A stretch of 60,000 nucleotides of DNA. It comes from Antedon mediterranea (lineage: Eukaryota > Echinodermata > Crinoidea > Comatulida > Antedonidae). How positions within the stretch are numbered: position 1 is the stretch's first letter; each line of letters begins with the position of its first letter. Positions 29,115-42,279 of the stretch are shown one piece after another. The position numbers and the translations under genes are program-made. The stretch covers positions 7,176,288-7,236,287 of the forward strand of contig NC_092676.1 in the NCBI RefSeq assembly GCF_964355755.1, given 5' to 3'. Under the pieces are notes generated by a model. It was not told where the DNA came from. It ran no database searches and saw nothing but the letters and a program-made list of their open reading frames with translations.

Positions 29115-29950
29115 TATTAATAATAATAATAATATTTATTCGGCAAAAGTTCTTTAAAGTAAGTTTTACATTTCATCTTGCCAGGAGCAAGTAATAGACA
29201 TGAGCCCAAATAGAAAACTGCTCTTACTCCATCATTATTACAAAATACAAAAATAAACAAAACTAAGTAGTACAAATTAATTAAAAACAAACAAAACAAA
29301 GTTATAATGGGATACACCAATTAAGAATAAGCTACATTGAATAAACAATATAAACAAATACAATTTAATATTTTGAGATCAAATGTTTGGTGAGTTGGGC
29401 TTTTAAGTCTGAAATTGTAGCACATTGTTTAATTTCATTGGGAAGTTGCTCCCATAATCTAGGAAAAATAACAAACGATGAATTTAAAAATGTATTTGTC
29501 TTAGCCTTCCAATGTATTAAACGCCCTTCACACCTCTCACTTGATCTGACAAAATCATTAAAGGATGAGGGACAGAGGCCATGCATTATTTTAAAACCTA
29601 ATGTGACTTTAAATACTTTACTTTACTTCACTTTAAATATATCTTCAATAATAATAATATTTAGGGCTTTTATAACCTATATAAATATGAAGTGTACCAA
29701 TTTCCTTCGTTTCTGTACATAATTATTCTAGTAGTTTCTCTGAACCCTTTCAAGTCTATACATATGATATATTTTAGTAGGTGCCCAAATACAACAACAG
29801 TAAGTCATAACAGGTAATATTAGTGCTTTGTAAAGATTTAGCATCGCCATCCAAGACTTTACTACATCTTGAAACAAAACCAGGAAGTTTAAATGCCTTA
29901 CTACAAACATCAAAATCTAGATGAGAGTGGAATGTAAATTTACTTTTTTT
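29115..29950 (-). mobile_element. LINE 3' fragment (minus strand)
   Basis: Minus-strand frames at 29913-29728 (LYKALILPVMTYCCCIWAPT, then RLERVQRN) and 29586-29365 (FVIFPRLWEQLPNEIKQC) are the C-terminal end of a non-LTR retrotransposon ORF2. They are separated by frame breaks. The 3' end is a TTA-rich tail (29123-29142, read as taataa repeats). The copy is 5' truncated and dead. Confidence 0.75.
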
Positions 29951-31065
29951 ATTCAGTGTCGGGAAAAGTGTCCTGTCATCTGATTAGAGGTGTACGAACG
30001 GAGGTTCTACTGTATTTCAGTTTATTCGTCAACAATGCTATACTTGCTATTTGGTGATTTTATTCATTATTATACTTCCATCTTGGTAGGTCAACAAACC
30101 ATTTATGGACATAGGGTCAGCATAACGTGTTACCTGTTTGGCGCCTTTGTATTCATCAACCATTATTATATCCTAATATCCAGGTCTTTTAAAATCTTGT
30201 TATTGTTGTTTGTTTGCTTATATTTCATTGGTTGAATCTAATATTGTGATTATTACAATGCTATAACGGGTATTTGTAGCTAGTATTAGGGGTTCAGAAT
30301 CATTTGAGATCTGAGAACCGTTGATGTCAACTACGGATTATTTTGTGCATACGCTACGCAACAACCAAAACATGGAAGAGTGAGACTCATCTCCTCACTC
30401 TTCCCTGGTAGCAAGCTAACGTTACAGAGAAACTATCGGAAAGAGGTTTGTGGCCTAAGATTCTGCTAAACTGTTTTTGAAAAGTTGTCTGAGTGGCTCC
30501 TAATATCCTGAAATTGAGTTCTTTTTCTACTATACCCATTTTTGTTATACTCGTATACTTGCGCACAGTGATAAACATTGATTTTAATCGTATCCTATTC
30601 ATTATCACTGTGCGCGAGTACAGCCAAAATGGGTATAGTAGCGCACAGTTGAAAACTAAGCGATATTTTACCTTGCATTAAGCTCTACCAATGTACAAAA
30701 TATAAGCAAATTCAAAATTTTGACCCTTGCCACTAAATTACGAATATGTCTGATTTTTGTGACAAGCTAGCTGTAAATAGAAATATTTATTTAGGTGATA
30801 CTAGCATAATCAAAAAGCATAAAATAATTGTATTTAAAAAGGCATACCGATTGAATACTGAACCAAGCCCACGCCATATCTGTGATTGATCAGTGAAATA
30901 GAAATAATACCCTGACAAAAATAGGCCCACAGACACAAAATACACTGATATTGCCTTTTATTGTAGTTAAACAAGGTCTATTTTTCTTTAACACGACATT
31001 TTCTTTGGGCATAGGATCTTAACAAAACATTTGGGATCTTCGTCTTTAGATTTTCGTTTTTTAGT

Positions 31066-31555
31066 TTAGTTTTAGCTGTGTTACTTGGGTAAATGGAGTC
31101 TAACAAAGAAAAATTTGAGTAAGTTAAACAGAATGTTAGGAATGCAAGCAAAATTACTGGTGTCGAAATTAAATGTATCACACAAAATGTGTAATGATGG
31201 AATGATATCTAAATTAAATAGTATTTTAGCTGATGAATCTCATATTCTCAACAATAATTTAGTAGTTACCAGATCTGGAAGATTAACAACAATTTCAGTA
31301 AAAACAAATAGACATAAATTTTCATTCTTACCTAGCGCTATTAGACTATACAACAGTGAGTTTCAAAGATAGGTCATTAGGTCTGTTGTATTTTTTATTG
31401 CTGATCATTTGTTGTTGTTGTTAGTTCCAAGTTGATCATGAATGTAAATATTATGTGTGTATTGTTTTGCTTGTGTTTTTCTGCCAAGAAAACAATTATC
31501 ATTATACTATGTATGAATGACTTAATAAATCGAATCTGAATCTGAATCTGAATCT
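31066..31555 (+). mobile_element. LINE 3' fragment (plus strand)
   Basis: A short open frame (31085-31372) encodes the end of a non-LTR ORF2: VSKLNVSHKMCNDGMISKL, and KFSFLPSAIRLYNSEF near the stop. It ends in a (gaatct)n tail at about 31525-31553, the short tandem tail typical of CR1-like elements. It is 5' truncated. Confidence 0.75.
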
Positions 31556-32140
31556 GAAATAAACTAAAAAAACCTGCTCATTCACTCTTACTTATAGTTT
31601 GTCAAGGTTTGAGTTAGTTATCAATCATAGTTTGGGGAGGGATTAAGGATCATAATGGATACAAAGTAACACCTTGATATTGGTGTATTATTTTAGCTTT
31701 GATTTGGTGAGAGTAGCATCATCTTGCTCTTACTGTAAAAGGGATGATAGACGTGGCACCACCTATTTTCTTTAAAAAATATTGTTTGTCTTCTGCCTTC
31801 ATTTTATCATTCAACATTTTTGTATATAATCATGCAATATAATAGCACTCTTCAGTGACTACATAGTTTGTTAACCCTGCAATATTCTGGTATGTGACGT
31901 GTCTATGAAAGGAAACAACGATAGGCTCTACCAAATCTGTTGTTAACGTTTCTTTTGATCAAAAGTATTCGTGTGTTATTTTTGGATGATCTGTTAAATT
32001 ACAATACACACTAGTATAGGGTTAAATTGTTGTATTTGAGTTGTTAACCATATTAGGCTTACATCGTATCTGTTTGACGATATTTAGTTTAATAAAGTAC
32101 ATTGTATATTACATTAGAAAATCATAGAGGCCGTAGGCCT

Positions 32141-32973
32141 AATATCTGTGCTTACACCACACAATCACCATGGAATAGTAGGAAATAGAAAAAAACCTGT
32201 CTTTGGTAAAAGAGCAATGATAAATAATACTAAAATCAAAGTACATTACCCTTTAATTTGGTTCTGTGTTAATGCTCTGATTAGCAGCAACACTAAATTG
32301 TTTCAATATGTTGAATAACTGTTTATTAGTATAACTGCACTGCATTTGTCTGGTATTGTATTTGTTCCTCTGGTGTTTCATTCCTGCTATTGTTGTTGTT
32401 GATATTGCAAAGTTAGCAAGCAATTGCATGAGTAACACAAATATTTACATGCCTATTTTTAGGTACCTCGCATGAGAAGTTCGATATGTATGAATTGGGA
32501 TGTATTTTTTATACTGTTCAGAGATTATTCCATCGCCTTATTTTTGTTAACATGTTATTTTCATACTACACGGTTAGTTAACTAACGGGTATTCTATCTT
32601 GTAGGAATCAAAATGTATCCTATACAAGCACTGAAATAACAGCATGCTTCATTTCAAGTCGAACAATTGAACAATCTAAATTATTACGGAAGCGCGCCGG
32701 CCATGAATAGGACCGTTCATTTTTACAATTGCGCGACAGCTCAATGTTTACATATTGCGAAAACTTTATTACAAAGTGTGAAACAAGTATTACAAAATGA
32801 GACAATTACTTCTGACGTTATAATTAATCTCACCCGTTAGAAACGAAATTATCAAATAAATCAACAATTAAGGCCCTGCATAAAATCAGCATAACAAACG
32901 TACAATGTGATATGTAATTTCAATTCAAGACATTATGATGATGTTGCTCATGTAAATTATGATTTTTTTGCAG
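32141..32973. other. Upstream region of the NLR gene
   Basis: AT-rich sequence with a stretch at 32375-32500 related to 49370-49510. A splice acceptor (gatttttttgcag) ends at 32973, so at least one upstream non-coding exon is likely. Confidence 0.5.
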
Positions 32974-32998
32974 GCAATAAATTACACACTTTGAAAAA

Positions 32999-33533
32999 AT
33001 GTCAGAAATCGAAGACAAATTTAACAACTTGAAAACTGAACTCAGTAAGCAATATGAAGGTGAACACTACAAGTTGCTGAAATTTTGCTTACTTGATTAC
33101 TTGGATCTAGCAGACCTTACTAATGAGGAGTACATAGGTCATAATTTATTCAATAAACTCGATAGCACTGGTGGTCCTGGTTTGATCACACCTCACGATG
33201 TCACATTGTTGTTGGAGATTACAAAACTAACAGGTCCGAAGGATGCCGAACGTCTTGTAACCCAGTATATGAACGACAACAATATTCAACATGTTGGAAA
33301 GAATAAGTTGTCATCATACAGGAGACGACTGTTTAGGGCTGTCAGACAAGCTGAATCTCCTGCTGCATTAAAGAGAGTTACTGCCTTCTATCGACTAGAA
33401 GTGTTCGAGTATACCAGTGTTTGGGATGTAGTATTGAAATTAGAAAACGACACAATTTTACCAGACAAGGTAAATGAGTTTGGAAGTCTTCTTGGAAAAC
33501 GTGCACAGGACGAACTAGGTCTACTGAGTGCTG
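32999..33533 (+). CDS. NLR exon 1 (death-fold-like)
   Basis: The ATG at 32999 lies 25 bp after an acceptor, so it is the first ATG of the exon. Donor G|GTATGT is at 33534. It encodes 178 residues of alpha-helical character. The first part resembles a death effector domain (hydrophobic heptads, NLFNKLDSTG turn); the second (YRRRLFRAVRQAE) is a conserved-looking helix of unknown role. Confidence 0.8.
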
Positions 33534-36500
33534 GTATGTATTTGATTCATTTTGTGTTTGTTGTAATGTAGAATATGAACGTTGTAGTTACAATTATAAT
33601 TCTATTTTTACTTGTAGTTTCTCTTACTTCTTAAGTAATGCCAATTTACACAAACGAGCTGCACAGATAAACAGAAACCCGTGTAGCTTGATAGTCCGTT
33701 CAAACTACGGTTTGACGTAGACAAAATTAGAACATTCTTCTTTAAGACCCATCTGAAGAAGAGGGCTCAAGAACAATATCAATTGCAAGAGCAGCGCAAA
33801 CCACCATTATTGTCCACAAAGCTAAAAATATTATAAAGACAAAAACACCTCAATCGTTCTCTAAGTATGCGAGTCTTGGACATTAACAGCCGAACTACAA
33901 TAAAGAACCGACGACGACCATCCAGCAAAAAACAGCAGATAGGCGCGCACCAAATAATAAATCCTCCTTACTTTTTTGTTTATCAAAAGTCTAGCTGAAA
34001 TCGATAAGTAGGTCTAGAGTCTGTACCTACTTACCAAAGTGAATCTGTAATGATGGACAAACTACTCTAGGTTCTGGCCTATTACCACAGTGACTTCTAT
34101 ACTATATATTATGTATTAAGTAGTAATAACGTCCGAATGAGTCCGAACATTTCTGTAGAATAATTATACATTGATTACCAACGATTACCGCCACTTAATT
34201 ATCTGATGGAGGCCACTTAATTACCCTTTTCCATCTTATAAACATTATTTTATAAGCATAATTACATTATGCAATTTACGAATATCATTGTTTTACATGT
34301 TACGTTTTAAAGTTATTTCGTGTAAATAAATAGCACACATCTCGTCTGACATTAGTTCAAATAAATCAATATTGAACCTCTTTATCGTTTAAGAGGGTCC
34401 CAGTCGTACATATTTGTTTTAAATAAAATTGATGATGTTGAATAACTGTACGGCTTTTTTTCTTAATCGTATAATGATTACTTTGATCTAAACTAATAAA
34501 AAGGAGATGGCAATTGTTCTTTAATTTTATTATTTATATTACAACGCTTACAAGTAAAGATGAACATTCTAAAACTGCTTCAACTGTATACAATGTTCTA
34601 TATAATGTACTACATGTTTTTTAATATATAAGTTTTTGTTTGTTAGGAATCATAGAAAAGTATCTCCATGACAGACAACAATCATTGTGCCAGAAAGAAA
34701 ATCAGGAATTTACACCGTCAACAATGAATCCAAAATACACTGTTAGCATGAAAGTCTTCACTGAGTTGGATCTTTTAAAAAGAAATAAAAACGAGAAAGA
34801 CAGCCAGCCAACAACACTGTCATCATTTCTAACCAGTATAGAATCCAAATCTTCGTGTAAAGTCCTGATAGATGGTGAGGCTGGTATTGGTAAAACAACA
34901 TTATTAAAGTATTTAGCAAACAAAAGCACATCTGACGAAGAACCAATTCCGTTTAAAGGTAAAATTGTGTTTTTATTTAATGTAAGGGATTTAGAAGAAG
35001 GCAACAGCATCTTTCATCTGATTGAAAACCAACTGGATATGGAAGATTTCAATCTAAAAACTAAACTGCCAAAGGATTCAAAGTTGATTACGCAATTTGT
35101 AGACAAACATGATGACAAAATTGTGTTATTATTAGATGGTTTAGATGAATTACGAGTTCAAAATGATAAGTTGATAGATCTTTTTAAGGGCAAAACATTA
35201 GAAAAGAGTGTTGTGCTACTTACGTCTAGATCAGAATACGTGGACGTAGATACATTCATAAGAAAGTCTGATGTGCAAGTGACAGTAAAAGGATTTAACA
35301 AAGATAGCATTGGGAGGTATATTGAGAAGCATTCTGAGCATTTTACCAATCGTGATAAGATGAATGACCTTATGCAAAAATTAGTGGCTGACAAAAACGT
35401 TTTAGAATTGTGCAAAAATCCGTTGATACTTCTCTCAATTTGTAATATTTGGGAAGACAAAAAAAATCTTCCATCTAATTATGCCGACCTTTTCAAAGAA
35501 ATATTTTGCTGCATAATAAACCAATTCATTTCCAAGCATGGCCACCCGAATAATGATCTTAAAAATGAAGAAAGCGTTTTTGATCGTTTAAAGCAAAATT
35601 GTTGCTGTGTATTGAGCATACATACAAACCATTCCATTGAAAATAAAGACAACAAAATTATCGAATTTGAACATATTCCTATAGAATTTGTAAATGCTAT
35701 GTCTTCCTTAGGAAAGTGTATGTATAATAGTTTAAAACAAAATAAACTTTCAATCAAAAAGAATGATTTGAAAGTTACTGGAGATATAGAGATGGTTGAC
35801 ATGGCCCTTAAACTGGGATTTGTATACGAAAAGAAATTAAGTTCAAGATCTAAACCTGAGAGTGGAATTTACATGCCTACGCACAAATTAATACTAGAAT
35901 CACTAGTAGGGTTTTATTTATTCACACTTTGTAAAAAAGATGCAAGGCGCATTGAGTGGGATGTAGTAACAGATTGTAAGAATTTAACAATGGCCAATAT
36001 GTTTGCAGTCGGGTTTCTTGGTGCTGATGCAGGTAAATTCCTAAAGCACTGGCTTACAGACCAATTATCAACATATCGTTATTTGATACATACTAACTTG
36101 AAGTATGTTAAAGATGAATATCGTGTTGTTGTGGCAGATACATTACAACAGCACATGGTTAGTTCAGGATTAAATCAACATACAGATGTATCAAAGTCAT
36201 TGGAATATGTTATTGCCCACTTTAATCCGAATTCTAATTCAAATGTTGGTGAGCATTTTATACATCGTATATTGCAACTCAGTAGCATGGATCTTAATGA
36301 GCTTGATTTGAGATCATTTTGTAATACATTATCATTAGAAAGTAAAGGAAAAATTCTTGCACACATTGGATTTTTCTTTACATCCACACTTGACCTACAT
36401 AAATGCAATCTGTCAGGTGATATAATAAAATGCATGATTGATGAGTGGGTTAAAATGGGTGATAAGCTGGAATTAAAACGTATTATAATCAGTCAAAATA

Positions 36501-39500
36501 ATCTCAACAACATTGATGCAAAATTACTGCATAAGTTAATGACGTCGGCCCCTCTTTACCTTTCATTTGAGATGATTGATTGTAATTTATTGGGTAAAGT
36601 AATGAATGACATTAGCATTCCAGGAGATATACAAATATGTATGCTTAATATCGCTAAAAACAATCTCAGTGACATGAATGGAAGTTCACTAGGTAATTTT
36701 TTAAGTAAAATTCCTCAACTGCTAACACTTGACATGCATGATTGCAAACTATCAGGTGACATAATGAATAAAATGATAAACGTCTATACTGGAGGTGAGT
36801 TACAAGAGATTTGTATTGAGAAAAATGACTTCAGTGGAATTGATGGTACTCTTCTTGGATGTTTCTTGAATAATGCTAATAATCTAATTAAACTTGACAT
36901 GCATGGTTGTAAACTATCGGGTGACGTAATGAATGAAATGATGAGAGTGTATATAATAGATGAATTGCCCTCGAATAGGTCAGGCTTGCAAGTGCTTGAT
37001 ATTGGGAATAACAATATCAGTGGCATTGATGGTACTTTACTTGGTACTTTCTTAAGTAAGTCTCCTAAACTGAGTATACTTGACATGCATTATTGCAATC
37101 TATCAGGAGAAGTACTGAATAAATTAATGATTAAATTGAATGAGAGAAATGAGCTGCAATTACGAGAGCTTAATATTGGGAATCAAGATATCAGTGACAT
37201 TGACGGTTTTTTATTTGGTAATTTCTGGAGTAATTCTCCTAAGCTGCGTATATATGATCTCCATGATGGCAATACATCAGATGAGACCCAATTTCAAGCA
37301 ATTGATAAAGAGAAAAATTACGTCAGAAAAATTGACGGTACTTCATTGGGTACATTCTTGAGTAAACCTTCCAAGCAAAAAATGGACGAAATAAAGGATC
37401 ATACTGTAATGAATGAAATGGACAGAGTGTATGCAAAAAGAGAGTCCCAATTTCAAAACTACAATTTTATGAAAAACAATTTCAGTGACATCAATGGTAC
37501 TTTACTGGGTTCTTTTGTGCGTAAGTCTTCTCAACTAAGTAAACTTGTCATGCATGATTGTAAACTATCAGGTGACGTACTGAATAAAATGATGGATACT
37601 TATGCAAGAGATCAGTTAGAATTACAAGATATTTATATTGGGAATAATGATATCAGAGACGTTGATGGTGTTTTACTTGGTACTTACTTGAGTAGGTGTC
37701 CTAACCTCCATATACTCAACATGTGCAATTGCAGCTTATCAGGGAACACAGTTAATGAAATGATTAGAATATATGCAACTTCAGACGAGTTACAACTGCA
37801 ATTGCTTAATCTTGGGAATAATGATATAAGTAACATTGATGGTAATTTACTTGGTACTTTATTGAGCAAGTCTTCAAATTTACTTAAACTTTACATGCAA
37901 AATTGCAAATTATCAGGTGATATCATGAATAAAATAATGAAAGTCTATGCAGGAGATGATATAGATTTACAAGTGCTCTCAATTTATGGTAATGATATTA
38001 GTGACATTGATGGTACATTACTGGGTACTTTCTTAAATAAGTCTCCAAAGCTGCATACACTTGACATGCATGATTGCAAACTATCAGGTGATGTATTGAA
38101 TAAAATAATGAATGCGTATGCAAGAGATCAGTTAGAATTACAAGTGTTGTCTATTGCGAATAATGATATAAGTGACGTCGATGGCTCATTACTGGGTACT
38201 TTCTTAGGTAAGTTTCCTAGGTTGCGTGATCTTCGCATGTATGATTGCAAACTATCAGGTGACGTAATAAATAAAATAATGGATGCGTATGCAAGAGATC
38301 AGTTAGAATTACAAGTGTTGTCCATTGCGAATAATGATGTAAGTGACGTCGATGGCTCATTACTGGGTACTTTCTTAGGTAAGTCTCCTAGGTTGCATGA
38401 TCTTCGCATGTGTGATTGCAAACTATCAGGTAACGTAATGAATGCAATGATGGATGCGTATGCAAGAGATCAGTCTGAATTGCAATCGTTGTCCATTGCG
38501 AAAAATGATATTAGTGACGTCGATGGCTCTTTACTGGGTACTTTCTTAGGTAAGTCTCCTAGGTTGCGTGATCTTCGCATGTATGATTGCAAACTATCGG
38601 GTGACGTAATGAATAAAATAATGGATGCGTATGCAAGAGATCAGTTAGAATTAGAAGTGTTGTCCATTGCGAATAATGATATTAGTGACGTTGATGGTAC
38701 TCTACTTGGTACGTTCTTAAGTAAGTCTTCTAAGCTGCTTGAACTTTACATATATGATTGCAAACTATCAGGTGACGTAATGAATACAATGATGGATGCG
38801 TATGCAAGAGATCAGTCGGATTTGCAATCGTTGGTCATTGCGAAAAATGATATAAGTGACGTCGATGGTTCATTACTGGGTACTTTCTTAGGAAAGTCTC
38901 CTCGGTTGAGTGATCTCCACATGCAGGATTGCAAACTATCAGGTGACGTAATGAATACAATTTTGGATGCTTATGCAAAAGATCAGTTGGAATTACAATT
39001 GTTGTCCATTGCGAATAATGATATAAGTGACGTTGATGGCTCATTACTGGGTACTTTCTTAGGTAAGTCTCCTCGGTTGAGTAATCTTCACATGCATGAT
39101 TGCAAACTATCAGGTGACGTAATGAATACAATTTTGGAGGCGTATGTAAGAGATCAGTCGGAATTAGAAGTGTTGTCCATTGGAAATAATGATATAAGTG
39201 ACGTTGATGGATCATTACTGGGTACATTCTTAGGTAAGTCTTCTAAGTTACTTGAACTTCACATAGATAATTGCAAACTATCAGGTGACGTAATGATTAC
39301 AATTTTGGATGCGTATGCAAAAGATCAGTTGGAATTACAAGTGTTGTCCATTGCGAATAATGATATAAGTGACATTGATGGCTCATTACTGGGTACTTTT
39401 TTAGGTAAGTCTCATCGGTTGAGTAATCTTCACATGCATGATTGCAAACTATCAGGTTACGTAATGAATGCAATGATGGATGCGTATGCAAGAGATCAGT

Positions 39501-41446
39501 CTGAATTGCAATCGTTGTCCATTGCGAAAAATGATATTAGTGACGTCGATGGCTCATTACTGGGTACTTTCTTAGGTAAGTCTCCTAAGCTGCTTGAACT
39601 TTACATAGATGATTGCAAACTATCAGGTGACGTAATGAATGCAATGATGGATGCGTATGCAAGAGATCAATTGGAATTAGAAGTGTTGTCCATTGCAAAT
39701 AATGATATAAGTGGCGTTGATGGCTCATTACTGGGTACTTTCTTAGGTAAGTCTCCTAGGTTGCATGATCTTCGCATGCGTGATTGCAAACTATCAGGTG
39801 ACGTAATGAATGCAATGATGGATGCGTATGCAAAAGATCAGTCTGAATTGCAATCGTTGTCCATTGCGAAAAATGATATTAGTGACGTCGATGGCTCTTT
39901 ACTGGGTACTTTCTTAGGTAAGTCTACTAGGTTGCGTAATCTTCGCATGTATGATTGCAAACTATCAGGTAACGTAATGAATGCAATGATGGATGCGTAT
40001 GCAAGAGATCAGTCGCAATTGCAATCGTTGTCCATTGCGAATAATGATATAAGTGACGTCGATGGCTCATTACTGGGTACTTTCTTAGGTAAGTCACCTA
40101 GGTTGAGTCGTCTTCGCATGTATGATTGCAAACTATCAGGTAACGTAATAAATAAATTATTGGATGCGTATGCAAGAGATCAGTCAGAATTACAAGTGTT
40201 GTCCATTGCGAATAATGATATAAGTGACGTTAGTGGCTCATTATTGGGTACTTTCTTAGGTAAGTCTCCTAGGTTGCGTGATCTCCGCATGCATTATTGC
40301 AAACTATCAGGTGACGTAATAAATAAATTAATGGATGCGTATGCAAGAGATCAGTCAGAATTACAAGTGTTGTCCATTGCTAATAATGATATAAGTGACG
40401 TTAATGGCTCATTATTGGGTACTTTCTTAGGTAAGTCTCCTAGGTTGCGTGATCTCCGCATGCATGATTGCAAACTATCAGGTGACGTAATAAATAAATT
40501 AATGGATGCGTATGCAAGAGATCAGTCAGAATTACAAATGTTGTCCATTGCTGATAATGATATAAGTGACGTTGATGGTACTCTACTTGGTACGTTTTTA
40601 AGTAAGTCTTCTAAGCTGCTTAAGCTTTACATGGTTAATTGCAAACTATCAGGTGACGTAATAAATAAAATGATGGATGCGTATGCAAGAGATCAGTTAG
40701 AATTACAAGTTTTGTGCATTGCGAATAATGATATTAGTTATGTTGATGGGTCATTACTGGGTACATACTTGACTAAGTTTCCAGATCTGCGTGAACTTGT
40801 CATAAATAATTGTAAAATATCAGGTGACGTTATAAATAAAATGATCAAAGTATATACAAATGATGAGTTAAAATTACACGAGCTTCATGTTAACAATAAT
40901 AATGTTAGTGACATCGATGGTACTTTATTTTGTACTTTATTACATAAGTCACCAAAGCTGTGTGTACTTAAATTGAATAATTGTAAACTACCATGTAACG
41001 TTGTAAGTAGAATGTATGCAAGCGGATTACAAGTGCTTGACATTGGAAATAATGATATCAGTGACATTGATGGTACATTACTAGGAAGTACTTTGTATAA
41101 ATCGTCTAAGCTGCGTATACTCAACATGAATAATTGTAAACTACAGGGTGATGTAATGAATGAAATGATCAGAGCGTTTGCAAGAGACGAGTTACAATTA
41201 CATGAGCTTTCAGTTGGGAATAACTACTTCAGTGACATTGACGCTATTCTACTGTGTGTTTTACTGAATAACTCTCCTAAACTGCGTACACTTGATATGA
41301 ATAATTGCCAACTATCAGATGATGTAATTAATGCATTGATCAGAGTTAAACCCAAAGAATTGCAATTGTTTACTAACAATAATGATATCAGTGACGTTGA
41401 GAGAGAAATGATTATTCGTTCGATTGACTTGTTTAATGAGATATAG
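32999..41446 (+). CDS. Giant NLR: death-fold, NACHT, LRR
   Basis: Two coding exons (32999-33533, 34647-41446) join in frame through a split Gly codon to about 2444 residues. Residues about 15-95 form a helical death-fold-like domain, likely DED type (HYKLLKFCLLDYLDLADL), followed by a second helical stretch to about 178. The NACHT ATPase has Walker A GEAGIGKTT (255-263), Walker B IVLLLDGLDEL (about 337-347) and sensor LLTSRSE. Helical and winged-helix regions reach about 750, and then about 29 LRR modules of 57 residues run to the C-terminus. NLRs are cytosolic innate sensors that oligomerise through NACHT and signal through the N-terminal domain; the ligand is unknown. No transmembrane segment or signal peptide is seen. 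Echinoderms and amphioxus have large NLR families of this layout. The length is far above the usual 700-1200 residues because of LRR expansion. Confidence 0.9.
33534..34646 (+). other. NLR intron 1
   Basis: This 1.1-kb GT-AG intron is bounded by GTATGT and TTTGTTTGTTAG. It holds no exon or repeat family that I can name. Confidence 0.7.
34647..41446 (+). CDS. NLR exon 2 (NACHT and LRR array)
   Basis: A single 6.8-kb exon carries the NACHT, its C-terminal helical domains and the whole LRR array, with a stop at 41444-41446. There is no stop or frameshift in the repeats, which argues for selection on the full length despite near-identical copies that recombine easily. Confidence 0.92.
36380..41440 (+). 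repeat. 171-bp coding repeat: LRR array
   Basis: About 29 modules of 57 codons are present, each two ribonuclease-inhibitor-like LRRs: LSIANNDISDVDGSLLGTFL, then a variable L.(D/E)L.M..CKLSGDVMN segment and a DAYARDQ helix. Modules 1-9 and 26-30 are diverged; those between about 38100 and 40660 are nearly identical in DNA. Modules near 37200-37450 (about the fifth and sixth) are degenerate. Confidence 0.9.
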
Positions 41447-42279
41447 AGAACGTCGTCATTAGATGATTTACAGAGCCTTGGGCAACAGTTTTTGTCAAAT
41501 ATCAATCTGAATACTTTTCACCAGTTTGAGTAAACACAACAGTGAAATTGGAGTGAATTTACTGTTTAGTGATTTTATAATTGAATTGATGAAGAAGATG
41601 GAGAGGTTAGATTGGTCTAATATGTGGGAGGAGCTTAGCCACCAGCTCGGTATACATGATACACACATTAATTACCCATTAAATTAATACTTTTATCACT
41701 TCATCACACTTTCTAAACATTAAGTAAAATGAATAGCCTTAAAAAAAACAGAAATTTGCTATGATTTTAACATGACAAATTTGTTTGACAATGTGCAATC
41801 TTATGTTTTACTTCCTGGCAAACATTACGATACTATTGCCTAGTAATACCGATTTTGATTTTTTTTTAAATGATATGAATGCATGGCGTGAAGTTGTGGA
41901 GTCAGATATAAATATCTTTCGATGTTTTGTTGCTTTCAATGCTGACACAATTTTGCATTAGGCCTAATACGGCGTATAGAAAACCTGAAAACAACTTCTA
42001 ATTGGTTTTGATGTAATTTGTGTTTGCTAATATGAATCAAAAATAAAATGTTAAACGATTATTGCCTTAACTGAAAATAAATCTTGACAAATGCCTCCAG
42101 GGAATATTGAATGGACACGTTCGAGTGAATAACAACAAATATTGCTACGCCCTCAATTTGATTGTATACAGTTGTAGTTTACTATTGTTTTAAATTTTCT
42201 AATTTCTATGTGTAAATACGTTCAATTATATTGTGAATAGTAACATTATATAACTATTATATTAAACTATAATATAAAA
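41447..42279 (+). other. NLR 3'UTR and flank
   Basis: AATAAA signals at about 42041 and 42075 are plausible poly(A) signals of the NLR transcript. Nothing else was recognised. Confidence 0.45.

Larger units (their letters stand above)
28980..32100 (+). repeat. 1.9-kb tandem repeat unit, copy B, with two insertions
   Basis: Its order matches copy A apart from insertions at about 29115-29950 and 31066-31555. At the right end a third unit begins (taataaagtacattgtat, near 32091) and decays. Confidence 0.8.

Noticed and set aside
33640-33960. Possible retroelement coding remnant in NLR intron 1
   Set aside because: Slightly higher complexity than the surroundings, but no motif could be identified in any frame.
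38835-39491. Minus-strand open frames inside the LRR array
   Set aside because: They recur with the 171-bp coding repeat and are antisense shadows of the NLR frame.
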